A stretch of 64,000 nucleotides of DNA, taken from contig CM032228.1 of the NCBI GenBank assembly GCA_019009955.1, positions 103,676,001 to 103,740,000 of the forward strand, read 5' to 3'. The notes under the pieces were generated by a model, which was not told where the DNA came from, made no database searches, and saw only the letters and a list, made by a program, of their open reading frames with translations. Both the position numbers and the translations under genes were made by a program. Shown here piece by piece: positions 13,301 to 28,327 of this stretch. Within the stretch, counting starts at the first letter, position 1, and each line of letters opens with the position of its first letter. Source of the DNA: Riptortus pedestris. Taxonomy: Eukaryota; Arthropoda; Insecta; Hemiptera; Alydidae.

Positions 13301-14280
13301 ATTACCATGCTATATATGCCCCATTACATGCCCTGACCAGCACAAAGACTAGGGGGAATGGACTCCAGAGGAACATGCAGTGTTTGAGAAGGTGAAGACC
13401 TTGTTATTAGCTGAAGATACCGCCATACCTCACGATCTGTGGAAGCCTGTCATTTTGGTCTGTAACACATCTGAACATGGACTCAGCGCAGTGTTACTCC
13501 ATCCAATGGACAATAGATCTGAGTGCCCAATTTTGTTCACCTCTAGGACTTTAATACCAGCAGAGAAAAGATATGCTCCAATTGATAGAGAGGCCCTGCC
13601 CTTGTTCTTTGCAGATAGGAAGTCCTGTCAGTTCCTGCTTGGGTGAGAATTTATACTCAGGACTGACCAAAGGCCACTGGAAAGGATATTTGGAACTGAG
13701 AAGGACCTAGCTTAAATAGCGAATTCATATTTGGTACGATGGGCCATCAATCTCATGGAGTGTAACTACAAAATTTTTTGAAGTGTAACAGACTCCAGTG
13801 ATGAAGAGGATGAAATCTCAGAGGTCAATTAGAATGGAAAAAATATTATTTATTTCTTCAGCTGGAGACATTAAGAAATCATATGGAAAGGATCCAATCT
13901 GTGAGCTTCTAATAGATTATCTAGAGCATGGTTGGCCCAAATATTAGGAAACTATGAAACCTAGTGTGAAGATGTTTTGGAACAGGAGAGACGAGGTAAC
14001 ACTGGAAAATGGACCCTGGGAGCAACTCCATGTCGACATAGCAGAACACAGAGGTGGCAAGTATTGCTGGTAGGGATAGATGCTTACTCCAAGTGGGTTC
14101 CTGGGTGAAGGCGTGGTGGAGGACTGACCATTCCTACACTGTTAGCAGATTTCCCTTAAGGGAAATCAGCTATTGAGGTTGTACTCATGACGGAATTTTC
14201 GACATTTTTCTTCAAATGTCCATCGATCCTACCTAGTAGATGACGAAAATGAAGTCCGTTCAAAACTGTATATATATATA

Positions 14281-14331
<51 letters not shown>

Positions 14332-17300
14332 ATATATTTGTCTGTTACCGCTCTAGCGGTCGCAATTTTTGTTTGATCGTTACCAAACTCGGAATTTAAT
14401 CGTTATATGTAAAAAGGAAGATCAAGTTCGTTAATGGCTGAAATCGGACCAGTGGGAGGGGGGGTTTAGAGGGGAGGATTTTCGAAAAGTCGAAATATCT
14501 CCGTTACTATACGTCTATCGAAAAATTGTATAGAATCAGTCTTATTGCAAATTACATTTACTATAAATATTCTTATATACATTTATTCTCTATCTTGAAT
14601 ATTAACCGAGATATTTGCATTTTTATGAAATTTGGGCCGATACCGGATTTTTGAATTTCCCGCGAAAAGCTAGTTCGGCCCTTTGCCGTAACCGTTCTCC
14701 TATGGAGATTTCTCTATTGTATAACTTCACGTGGGAAATCTGCTTAGTTTACGCAGCTCCTGCGTGACGGACTTTTTTGGTAGAGAGGTTGACTAGCTCC
14801 CATCTCAAGTGGCAAACAAGGAGTGCCAACCAAAGGCAGAGGAAGATCCACAAGTTTGATGGGGAGAAATGTAGCATGTGTTATGGTTGCTAGGTGACGG
14901 AACCTAATGTAGCATATATTATGGTTGCTAATTTATGCAACTTCTTTTGGTAATAAATTAGTTTTGGGTTATGATTATACTCATGATATTTTAGTTAATA
15001 ATACTACACTTACCAAGCATAGATTTGAGTATTCATAAATTGTTTCATTTAATTAAGGATAATAATATTCATAGTGGTACATGAAATCCACTTCACAAGT
15101 GCCTAGAGTTAGAACATTGATTAGATATATTGATAGAACATTGTACTGTGATAGTACATTGACTTTCTTCCTTGAAATAACCTTGAAAACTGGGAATAAC
15201 AGGTAATTCATTTTTTTTTTTTTTTTAAATGGAGGGCTACATTGTATTTTGAGAAAGTCAGTTCAATTTACTCTCAGAACTGGTCATGTGACCAATCCAG
15301 ATGAAATGAGACTAATCATTGACAGCTCCAAATTCAGTTTGGAAGCAGTGCTCCTTCACAACAACAACCAGCGGCCATAAATCACTGTTGCCTAATCAGT
15401 CCAAATAAAGGAAACTTATGAAAATTGTACTTGACAATTTCAAATACAAGTATGGATGGAGCATTTGTTCAGATCTTAAAGTTGTAACAAAGCTTACAGG
15501 ACTCCAAGGCGGTTATATTAAGTTGTCTGCTTTTTATGTGAGCGGGACAGCACAAATGCAGTTCAATACACAGTGAGAAATGGTCAGAGCACATACATAA
15601 CACAATTGGTCAAAAAAATATTGCCTATCCTCCCTTGGTGGAAAAAAGTCCGTCACGCAGGGGCTTCATAAACTAAGGAGATTTCCCTCATGAAGTTTAA
15701 CAATAGATATATCTATATAATGGTAACACAATAGCACAGTCAATATCAAATGAATAAATACCAACGATAATAAGAAATCTCCATACGGGAAGCGTCTGAA
15801 ATGTAAACAAACAGGTTTGTCAACGGCTCACTGGAAAGAAAAACAATAACTGAAAAATATCAGTCAGGATATAACATATTCATTTTATTAAGAACTATGT
15901 ATTATATCTTTTACTGTAATTTATAATGAATCAGAATAATTTTGATCTCAATCAATCAAATTTTGTAGTCCATGAAGACAGGGGAAGGGGGGGGGTCACA
16001 AGAACATATTTACATGTATCTCAATATAATAAAGGTCTCTGGAAAACAATATTTGGTATTTAAGCTTCGAATAATGTGGTTTAATATATAGCACAGTATT
16101 GGCTATGTAACACGAGAAGAAGTGGGGGTTTACTGAAGGCTGAAAACTGTAAAACGCAAATATCTCGGTTAATATTTAAGATAGTGAATAAATGTATATA
16201 ATAATATTTATAGTACATTTAATTTTCAATAAGATTCATTCTATACACTTTTTCGATCCGACTTATAGTAATGGAGATATTTCTAATTTTCAAAATTCTC
16301 CCCTTAACCCCCCCCCCCCTCCCCTGGTCCAATTTCAGCCGTTAACGAACTTGATCTTTCTTTTTATATAAAACAACTAAATATCGAGTTTGGTAATGAT
16401 CAAACAAAAATTGTGACCACTAGAGCGGTAACAGACAAATATATAGATAGATCTATATATACAGACACACACACACACACATACAGTTTTGAACGGACCA
16501 CATTTACTAGGTAGGATCGATGGACATTTGAAGAAAAATGAGTATGACCTCAATAGCAATTTCCCTTGGGGAAAATCTGCTAAAAACAAAATTCTACTCC
16601 CACCTCTCCATATCAAATTAGGACTGATAAAGAATTTTGTGACAGGAATGGATAAGGAAGGAGATGGTTTTTTGCACTTGAATCAGAAGTTCCAGAAATT
16701 AAGTAAAGCAAAGATGAAGCCACAAATCCACACTCTATTTAAGGATCTGGAACTAGAGCTAGGATGTGGTTTGAAAACGTGTGTCAATAACCTTTGGACA
16801 ACAAAAGAGCTATGAATTATAAAGGCATTGTTAATGAATTGCTTTTATCTTAAAAGGCAATGTTGCAACATGCCATTAAACATTAATTTTTTGCACTCTC
16901 ATTTGGATTTATTGCTTCCCAACTTGGAGGCAGTTTCTGATGAACAGTGAGAACGGCTTCGTCAACATATAGCCCAAATTGAGAAGAGGTATAGGAATGA
17001 GAAGATTCTTGCTGGCTACTGTTGGGCACCACAACGGGAGACATCTGCTGAAGATTATAAAAGGAAAGAATGTACATATTGACGAGGCATAAAGTTATAT
17101 TATGTTCAGTATTAAATATTGTATTATCTGATATATTATTGTAATTATTTATATTCAAACAAATAAATAAATGAAGTAAGAAAAAAACATTTTTTTTTTT
17201 TGCAGAAGTGTAATTAGTCCAGGTAAGTGGTTGTCTTAGGAAATCTTTAGAGACTGAATAATGGCGGTATTATTTTTTTTATTTTTTTTTTTTTTTTTCA

Positions 17301-17757
17301 CGGCTCCCATATATACAGTAAATTGTGTATATCCTCGGAATGTGAATATGTTTTCCCTACAACCTATACTAAATTTATAGATTTTTTTTAAGTCCTTAAG
17401 AATAAATGAAAGTGACTTCCTAATCAGCCCCTCTTTACTGCTCAAAACTCTGTGGACAATATAAGGTATAATCTTGGATCACACCACCATTATTAAGATA
17501 ATTATCTATAGTTGAGAAACCAGGGTTTGCTCGGGAAACAGTTTTCTGGAGACAAAAGCAATTTGTATCTGTGTGACTGCACTGAACGTAATCCAAAAGA
17601 AGCATTCGTAACCAGTATTAAGTGAATGTTAATATTATAATGCACCAAAATGTTATCAGCTAATGAGGTTGTACTTATGATGCAATTTTAGGAAAATTTC
17701 CATTGATCCTACCCAGGAATGATGAAAATGAGGTCCGTTTAAAATTATATGTGTATT

Positions 17758-17807
<50 letters not shown>

Positions 17808-18356
17808 GTTGTGAAAACTACATACATGAAAAAATTAAACAGAGTTAATCACATATTTAAGAAGCACGAAGTAGATGAAAGGAGCCGACCGATGGAAGGA
17901 CTATTGGCGCCGGAAGTGTCTCGACTATGCCCATCTGGAATCTAGCCTAATCATGGTCCTTTCTCTTTGATCTTAGCGGCCCAACTATAAAAATGGCCCA
18001 GCTCGTCCTGATAGTTTAGTTTGTTCTCAGTTCTCTTCAAATGACAGTGCGTTCAGTGCAGCTGTAGTGAACAGTGCTTTTAGTTTCAGTGCAGTGTTTT
18101 ATGTAAACAACAGGGCAGTACCATGTTCTTTATGAAGGTCAGTGCAGTGCCGTGTTTTTGTGAACATCAGTGATCATGAGTTATTGTTCTGCCCAATAAG
18201 AAGTGAAGTTATCAGTGCATATTGTGAGTAATAGTTAAGAATAATATACCAAGTGTGCAGTGTCAAATAAATTATACAGTGATAAAGCTTATGTGTCTAA
18301 TTTTGCAATCCAAAAGAACTCCAATAAACAACATTTATTATTTTTGTAATAAACGT

Positions 18357-18431
<75 letters not shown>

Positions 18432-21100
18432 GCACAATTTTTGTTTTATTATTACCAAACTTGATATTTAATCATTTTATGCAAAAAGACAGATCATGTT
18501 TGTTAATGTCAGAAATCGGTCCTGAGGGAGGGGGGGGGGCTTCAGAGGCGGGATTTAAAATATTTGAAATATCTTCGTTACAATACATTATATACGCTAA
18601 TGTTACCCACAGACTGGGTAACAAGACTGCCCCGCTCAGTGGAGAAGGGTGTGGGTTTATTAGTTAAATTTAACTAGCCTCATATCAATAGGCAGAAATG
18701 AAAATAATAAGGGTGCCACGTTGTTTGTTCTCAAAGGTAACAACGAAACCAGTATTCTAAAAACAAATTAGTTTATTTACAATAGAACAACTATACTTAT
18801 CTCTAATCTTAACTATAAAAATAACAACTAAATAAAGGATTAGCGGGAGCAAATCCTCACTCGAGCTCGAGGTGGATACTTCCGTCTGCTGCTCGCTTGT
18901 CCCCGGCGATCGCTTCTTGTCTTCGGCTCTCGCGCAGCCTGCCCCGCGCACCAATCTCCCGCCTGTCTTCTTTCTCAATCGCCCGTCTTCGGCGACGTTA
19001 AAAATGGGTCGTAACACCATATACATATTTTCTCTATCGTTAATAATAATCGAGATATTTAGATTTTTTAGTTTTCATTCTAAAGTAAACCCCCAGTCCT
19101 AATCATGTCATATCAATAATATGCTGCTATAAGAGGTACCACTTTATTCTAATATTATGTAACAAATATTGTTTTCAGCATAACTTTACTATGCAAGATA
19201 CATGCAAATTCAGTGTGATGATGTGATCATTTAAGATTTTATGTATGCTATACCACCACTTGGGAAATCTGCTTAGTTTACACAGCCCCTGCTTTTTTGA
19301 AATCACACCATCAGCTTCCAGTCTCCAATTCTTTCCCTATCTAACACCACATTATATTATTATTTTTTTTAAATGTTTGTGGGTTAGACACTGCATTCCA
19401 TTAACTTATCCAACACTACATTATATTAATTTTTTTAATGCTGGAAAATATCAATTTACCCAACACCACATATTAATTTATCTAATACAACCCTTAAATA
19501 ATTAAGTACTCTGATAATGTTTACAAACCGGACTATCACCTATCCCTTATAATCATTGTAATAATAAAACCGAGAACAGCCTTTACTAGATATATTCAGT
19601 ATACAAGATAACAATGTGATGATAAAAAGTATATCATATCAATTAAAACACTAATAAAATTTACCTCAGTTAACAGAATAGTTGAAAAGAAAAGATCACT
19701 TCCTAATTGATCTTTCAGATCAGCACTTTCATTCATACCAAAAACTGAAGATTTGGTGATTAAGGGAAGAGATTTAGTGTAGTCCATAAATTGTTCATAT
19801 TCCGTAACATTTGGACAATAGTATATACCTACAGGAAGTGAAGAATAATTATATGAAATATTAATTTTATAAGCTTACTTACAATAACACTTGACTTTTG
19901 ATGAAATTCACACTATTTGATTTATACAAAAATAAATACAACCTTTAAATACGTAAGGTTTCACTATGTGTACAATGGTATAAAACCATTGTGAGGTCAG
20001 AAGGGGTGGGGCAGAAGCAACAATGACTTTACGTGAGCATTCCTGCCATAATATTGCTGACACAAACCTACGTATTAACTCGGAGTTTTATTATTTCCCC
20101 TGTAACATATCCTCCCAGTATTAAAATCCAAGAGTTTTATGCATGCATTAAACACGTTGAATTTTTTGTAATTGTAAGGAGAATCTAATAACTAATAGGT
20201 CACTATAATGTAAAGTTAGGAGTTGTGATGAAGTTACTCTGTCCCTACTACAGTTTAGCCAACCTACAAAATAGTTTAGATCTTAGTTATGTTTATATGA
20301 AATTATTTTAACAATATAATATGGATTTGAGAAGTTCAATAAAAGTATGATAATTTATCATGGTGAGGTAACAAGTACCAATGTTAATAAGTTCATTCAT
20401 GGGAAAGAATCATTGACTTTAACAATATTTCTAAGCAAATTAAATGCTTTATACATTGTTATAAAATAAAAAAAGTGTATAACAAAAGTTACTCTAAATA
20501 ACAATGTAAGCAATTTTTGTTATGAGGATTTTAGCGAAAAATGAATAGTAAATAAAATAATGATTATTTGTTTTGTTCGGACCAATACAACCTCCACTTC
20601 TGTTTGTACAAAAGAATGTTAGCTTAAAATCGAGTTACGATTCCATCCTGGGCAAAAGGGATTTATTTAGTGATAAGCTCAATAAATAAAATCCTTAGTC
20701 TCACCCTGGCTAGAAAAGGGTGGTAACCTGTAGATAGTCCAAAGTTGACATTAATAAATAATAAAATTAAAATCTTGTAAGGGTTGGTGCTAAGATAAAT
20801 TCCGTTTAGTCAATTGTCATAAATTGTTGACCCCTCCTACAGTATTTAGTAATCTTGTGTAAACATTGTTATATGACAAAAGTGCATATAATAAAAGTCA
20901 CTGTAAACATTTAAATAAACAACTTTTGGTATGTACATGATTGCCGAAAAACCAAGAAAACGAATATCTCAATTTTTAGCAAATTTCCCTTAAGGGAAAT
21001 CAGCTATTGAGGTTGTACTCATGATGGAATTTTCGAAATTTTTCTTCAAATGCCCATCGATCCTACCTAGTAGATGACGAAAATGAGGTCCATTCAAAAC

Positions 21101-21141
<41 letters not shown>

Positions 21142-24100
21142 CTATTACCGCTCTAGTGGTCGCAATTTTTGTTTGATCGTTACCAAACTTGATATTTAGT
21201 CATTTTATGTAAAAAGAAAGATCAAGTTCGTTAACGGCTGAAATCAGGCCAGTGGGAGGGGGGGATTTTCGAAAATTCGAACTATCTCCGTTACTCTACA
21301 TCAGATCGAAAAATTGTACTAATCAATCTTATTGCAAATTAAATTTACTATAAATATTGTTATATACATTTATTCTCTATCTTGAATATTAACCGCAAGA
21401 TATTTGCATTTTTATTAAATCTGGGCGGCTAAGGGATGAGTGACTTTCCCGCCAAAAGCTAGTTCGGCCGTTTCCTTAACTGCTGGGCTCTCGTGAAATT
21501 TCTCTATTGTAAAACCTAACGTGGGAAATCTGCTTAGTTTACGCAGCCCCTGCGTGACGGACTTTTTCATTCCAGGGTTCCCTTATAACCCCCACTCCTG
21601 TTTGTTCCTAAAAATACTCATATAGCTAAACGTCAAGAAGGTTCTAATACTAACCCACATCCACACATCCAGAGTTTTGCTTAATTCTGTTGAGTCATTT
21701 GTACTCTATAAAATTGTTTATTATAACAGTATTCAGTGTATTTCCTGTGCTTAATCCCTTATATGACAAGTGTGCTTATGACAAAAGTTACTTTAAATTT
21801 CAAAACAATTTCCGTTATGTACACTTTTGCCGAAAAACTAAAAGGTAACGAAATATTGTGAATTTTCATTTCAGGCCCCCTTATAACCCCCACTCCTGTT
21901 CGTTTCTGAGAATATTACTATAGTCTAAAGTCTAAGTTGAGTTAGTAGTAATACACATACCAAGTATCTTTATTTTTTGCTTCTGTAGTTTAAGTGTGAG
22001 CAGGTATTTATTTAAGGAATGAATTTAGACAAATGTGCTTTATATTATGCTCTTCTACCATTGACTGGAGTGGAGGATTTACCTATATTATATTTTCATG
22101 AGAAACTATTTTTATTTTAACCCTCAACGACAGGTAACACAGTTAGCTAATTACTTCTGACTTTGATCACCATTTTATACATTTTTTTATGGTATTACAC
22201 CAACCAGAATGACTGAGCAGAATTTTATCATTTTTTTCCCCCTGTCCAAATGCTAAGATAATAGGGTCATTATATTTTGATGAGAAACTGGATATATTTG
22301 AATCCATGAATGATAATACATTTTTGGATATTCATCAAAATAGCAGTCCATGTCACGCACTTAAAACTATAATGACTTTATTTTGTTGACAATAAATGGA
22401 TTATGAAGTGCTTTTATTATGATTATGCAAATCAAATCTTTATATTTCAATGTTGTCATTATTTCATTTTTTATTTGCATTAAACCTTTATAACTTTCGA
22501 GTTTTACTACCTGATGAATCGAAGTTATAAACTTGTTGAGTATCAAGTAGAGCAGGGCCATAAATGTTCCTTAAAATAGTTTTCAATGTCCTTCGGTCCC
22601 AATCATCTGAAATATGCCCTCCATAATAACAATCTCCAATTAAATAACACAAACCTTCAAGCTGTATATTCTGTGAAAAAAAAAATATTTTTTTAATAAT
22701 TAAAGAAATCAACAACATAGATAGTAATCCGTATCTACTTATGATTTTTATACTATGGGTATAAATAGCTGTTGTGGTTGTACTTATGACACAATTTTTG
22801 AAAAATTGTATAGAACCAATCTTATAGCAAATGTAATGTTCTATAAATATTATTATGTATGTTTTTTCACTATCTTGATTATTAACAGAGATATTTGCAT
22901 TTTTTTAGTTTTCGGCCTTCAGTAAACCCCCACTCCTACTCATGTCATATTAACAATAAGCTTTTATATTATGAAGCACATTATTTTAAGCCTAAGTACT
23001 AGATATTGTTCTCATTGAACTTTTACTTTTTGAGCTAAATGTAAATACTTGGCACATTTGGGTAATCTACTTAGTTAACGCTGCTTCTGCATGTGGAGAA
23101 ATCAATGCACATAATTTTCCATAAGGGATAAAAAAAAAAAAAATAGTCTAAGTCCCTCAGCAACTTTTAGGTAGCTCCGATGTTTCGCCAAAGCATGAGC
23201 TTTTGAAAGTGCTTATCACTAGAAGAAAGAAGAAAAACTATTATGAAGGAATTATTATTTGGCAATCTTGAACCTTTGGACTTCGTAATCTAATCTTAAA
23301 CCAAAATTTATTTTAGTAACAACTGCCTTACTTAAGTCAATGCAGATTGTGATTCAAAATCATAAAAATACTTATTTAGAAAGTAATGTGTCATCCTAAT
23401 AACATAAAAAAGTAAATTATCAAATAAACAAAATAATAGATTAAAATTCTTACCAATTACTACAATGTTTATCTAGCAATTAAAATTAAGTTTAACTTAC
23501 ATCATATTGATTAAGAAGTATTTGTAATTGTGTAGCACTGATTCTGAGATCTGTTTCATTGAACTCATATTGAATATTCCAACCAAGAGAGCCAAATTTT
23601 TTTCGTTCTTGTACAAATGCGTGGAAAAAGCACAAAGCAAAAAGTAATCGTTTAAAGAGAATACTTTGTTTGCAGCCTTCAAAAAAATTAGCACTTGACA
23701 CTGGATCAATTAGGAGTGATCTAAGGAAAATTAATAAAAGTTTAATCAACAAGTTTAGATATTAAAGAAGCTTCGTGTAAAAGAAAATGATGGTCATTTT
23801 TGTCAGTCTTGACTTGACCACCTCGGTGGTAAGGTCGGAATTTGTTTAGCTATGATATTAGTCATGATGGGATTTTTAACAAGTTTCTTCAAATATCCAT
23901 CAATCCTACCTAGGAGATGGCAAAAATGAGATCCGTTAAAAATTTATATATATATATATATATATACTTGCTAAGGTACCTAAGGCTTTGCTCGGGAAAT
24001 CATTTGAGGCTGAATGATGATGGTATTTTTTTTTTATGGCAAGGCTTCAATGTGTACGACTACACTTTCAAGGGTCAGGTAGGGGACTTATAGAACAGAA

Positions 24101-27100
24101 ATTTCTGTTTTGAAGAATAAATGAAAATAAATCCCTAATCAATCCCTCTCCACTATTTGACACACAGTGAATAATTCAAATCATAATCATAGATAGCATT
24201 CATTATAATTAAATATCGTCACTAATGTACATGTTTCCTGTCAAAAACCAATCCAAGTACACATTGTGGAGCTTAGTCATATACATAATAGTAAATATGA
24301 GTAGAACATTTCACAGGAAATAAGTTAACACAATTAACCCTTTCGGCAACTTCCGCTCCCAATTGAGTTTTAACATTGCTTCACTTATATTATTTACTCA
24401 AAACATCAATTCAAATATTCTAGTAATTTATATACCTGGTGTAAATAAATAACAGTAGTACCCTAAAAATGATTTAATTCATATTCGAAAACCAAGGTGA
24501 GGGAAAGAGATGGTAGCACTCCCTGCAACCTCAAATCATATTGACTTTAAACCCATATTGTCTTTTGATATAATAACATTACCAAGTAACGTTTAATAGT
24601 TATACATAGTCATTTCAATAACGTCAAGATATCGGAGGAAATAAGACATGTTTACCACATTGTAAGAGTTTGATTCCGCACAACTTCCGCTATCACATGT
24701 TGTGCAAATTCAGCATGACTTTGTTTAAATAATACATTATAAAAAATTAAATATGCACTTATAGTTCAAATTCCTATTGGAAATAAATAACAAATGAGGA
24801 GGGGAGGGGCAGACATTTATAACCTCCCAAACCCGAATCATACTTAGAACTATCATATAAGTCTAAAAACATAACATAATTTGTCATAATATGCCTATAT
24901 TAAAAAACTTTATAAGTACTAATAAAATTGTTGACTCCCACTATAGTTTTTAGCTTCATTGTATGACAAAAGTTAATGTAACAAAAGTTACTCTAAATAA
25001 CAGAATAAACACCTTCTGATATGTGCATGTTTGGCAAAAAAACAATAGAAAATGAAGTACATCATTTTTTCATATCATTTCTCAAAGATTTATATTAACT
25101 GAGATATTGGGAACTTTTAGTTTTCAGCCATCAGTATAACCCCACTCCTACTCATGCCACAAAAACAATACTTTGTTATATCACGAACCACTTTATTATA
25201 AACTTAAATAACAAATATTGTTTCCATGGGACCTTTATTATGCAGGATACATGCAAATTTGTTGTGCGATGACATCATCAATTAAGGTTTTACATTTTTG
25301 TTTTGAAAATGTCCAATTGATCTATACCATACTCCATAATTAACCATTTTATTCAATACTAAAGATCATATCTGTGATTTACAAAAATCGGACCATGAAT
25401 AGTGGGGATTTAAAGAGAGGGAGTTAGATAATTCAAAATATCTCAGTTATTATTTGTCGGGTCGTAAAATGTTATAGAATCAATCTTGTTAAACTATAAA
25501 AGCTTTACAATTGTTGTTCTATGCATTTTTTCATAACTGAAGTGCTAAGTGAGTTATTCGAACTTTTTTGTTTTCCTTCAGTAACTCTCTCTCTCCCCCC
25601 CCCCTTCCTACTCATCAGTTTTTTCATAAAAATAGAGAATATGTGGTGAGGTGAGAGATCACGTGTGTCATAGCAGCATGTGAGAAATCTGCTTAGTTTA
25701 CGCAGCTCCTGCATCACGGACTCACTGAAGGTTCTCTGAAATATACCGGGATACAATGTTGGTCAGGTTAGTGTCAGGCTTATTACAGTGCAGATAGCAT
25801 AAAATTAATAGAGGGATTACAGCCCTTGAGAATAACTAGTTGTAAGTTAATCAGATTGACAATGTTGGCACAGGAAAGGAAGTAAAGAATAAACCAGATA
25901 AAGAAACCCAATATCACCAGTGCCCATCAATATTACCACTTGCCCTTGAAGTGGCGCTCCAAGGAATTAAAGCTTAACCTGATCGTATCATATACAATAG
26001 TCTCACATAGCATATAGCGTATGCTGAAGATGTATTAATAAGAGTTAAACCATGATGACATTGATTGTTGTAGAACACAGGAATGCATGACTTAGAGCTA
26101 AGCTGGCATTAAATAAGGATAAGAAGGACAAATACTTGAAATCATTTAGATAGACCAGAGTGGTAGAGTGTTCTGTAGTTTTGTGGAAATATATATTTCT
26201 TACTTGTAACTTATTTAAGAATATGGGAGGAATAGTAGAAAAAGTTGACATTAGAAGTTAGAGAACATAGAACTTGACATTAAAGCTAGAATGGATGCAG
26301 GGACCAGAAGCCTTACGTCCAGCAAAAACCTCTCCGATTCAAGAATACGTCTGAGAGATCAAAATTAATGAATACAAAACAGTTATTAGGACCCAAGGTC
26401 ATATGTGACAGTGGAGTCGTACAAAATAAAACAGATAAAGGCTCATGTCCTGTAAGACTGTAATTTATTGATTTTATAGCATCCAATTGGCTCTAATTTT
26501 GTAATAACATGTGAAGTAGCTGTAGCTAATTTCCTGCATTAATTATTACCCATATTTCTATACATTAAAAAAATGCAAAAACTATTTGATCAAATATGAT
26601 ATATATACTATATATATATAAAATTGTAACCTCTGTCTGTAAATTGATTTTTTTCGCGAAATTTCACGATAACTTTTCGTTTCAGATGTCATAGACACCA
26701 TAACTGCATTTTGTTTCTTTCGTGTCTGTTTGTTTGTTTGTTACCTTTTCACGCATAAACGGCTGAACCGAATTTTATGAAACTTGGTATGTATATTACT
26801 ACTAGCCCAACTTAGACTTTAGGCTATATTAATATTCTCTAAGACAAACAGGAGTGGGGGTTATAAGGGAGGCCTGAAATTAAAAATAGCGATATTTCGT
26901 TTCCTATTGGTTTTTCGGCAGATATGAACATAACAAAAGTTGTTTATTTTAATATTTAGAGTAACTTTTGTTATATACACTTTTGTCGTTTACCAAAGTA
27001 TAAATGAGTTATAAACTAAAAACTATAGCGGGAGTCATTAATTTTATTGGGCTCAAAAGACTCAACCGAACTAAATAAAACTCGGTATGTTTATTAGTGT

Positions 27101-28267
27101 TGACACCTTGATTTTCATAAGCCATACCAACATTCCTAGGGACGAGCAGGAGTGGGGATTGTAAGGGAGGCCTGAAATTAACAGTAGTGATATTTCGTTT
27201 CCTATTGGTTTTTCGACAAACATGCACATGACAAAAGTTGTTTATTTTGTTATTTTAAGTAACTTTTGTCGTATAGAAAAGTATAAACGAGATATACGCT
27301 AAAATCTAAAGCGGGAGCCAACAATTTTGTTGGGCACTAACGATTGAACCGAACTTAGCAAAACTCGGTGTGTGAATTAGCATTAATTCTTCCATGATTA
27401 TAAGCTATATTAAAAATTTTAGGTTCAAAGGGGAGTGGGGATTATAAGAGAGGCTGAAATGAAAAACTCGGTTTTTATATTTTCTATTTGTTTTTCGGCA
27501 AATATTCTATTTGTTATATTTCCAATAAAAATATAAACTATAAGAGCATTTCCATTATTTAATTTGTATAATGTACCTCGATGTTATTGAAACAAATATG
27601 TAATATAATAACAATTAAACGTTAATGGTAATGTCATCATGACAAAAAACAATATGCGTTTAAACTCGATATGATATTTTCAGGGTACCACTATTATTTA
27701 ATTCCATCTGGTAGATAAATTATAAAATTATGTTTTGCATCAATAATATAAGTAGAAGAATGTTGAGAAGTCTCATGCGGGAGCAAAGATGATGGGAGCC
27801 TTACCAGTTAATTGAGTTTACTTATTTCCTGTCTGGCATTACTGGAAGCAATTTCCAGTGAGATTCACTATTACAAATATAATCTTACGTGCAAAACTTT
27901 GCCTATACTATGTGAGCTCGGATTGGCTTTTGAAAGGATATATGTTCATTATAGATGATATTTAATTGTAATAAATGCTACCCATGATTATGGTTAGAAC
28001 TATTGAAAAACGGTGAGTCAAAAAGTGTAGGGGGATAGATTAGGAACACATTTTAATTTATCCTTCAAAAATAAAATTTATATTCTATTAATCCCCAAAA
28101 GTTACCCTTCAGGGTTGGCGATTTCGGAAAATCATTACGTCGTGGAGGGAAGTGTAATTGTACACATTGAAGTCTTACTATCAAAATACCAGTCGAGAAT
28201 GATTTCCAGGGCATCGCCGGGTACCTTAGCTTTTGTGATATTCATTTTTGTCTTTTAACAATGTATA

Positions 28268-28327
<60 letters not shown>

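Larger units (their letters stand above)
17655..19290 (+). repeat. Family B, split by two LTRs
   Basis: Segments 17655-17806 (left half plus TA core), 18361-18600 (right half with ACAATTTTTGTTTTATTATT) and 19017-19290 (ending GGGAAATCTGCTTAGTTTAC, ACAGCCCCTGC) belong to one copy. Solo LTRs at 17807-18360 and 18601-19016 interrupt it. Confidence 0.75.
20465..21985 (-). mobile_element. Helitron-like family H, copy 4 (fragments, interrupted)
   Basis: Core-unit pieces at 20475-20620, 20815-20977 and 21563-21985 share the family signature. A SINE fragment (20627-20740) and a family-B copy (20978-21562) interrupt it. Neither end is present. Confidence 0.65.

Noticed and set aside
18872..19102. GC-rich 76-codon frame ([13 protein letters not shown]...)
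   Set aside because: Lies across the end of a putative solo LTR and into family B; no recognisable domain.
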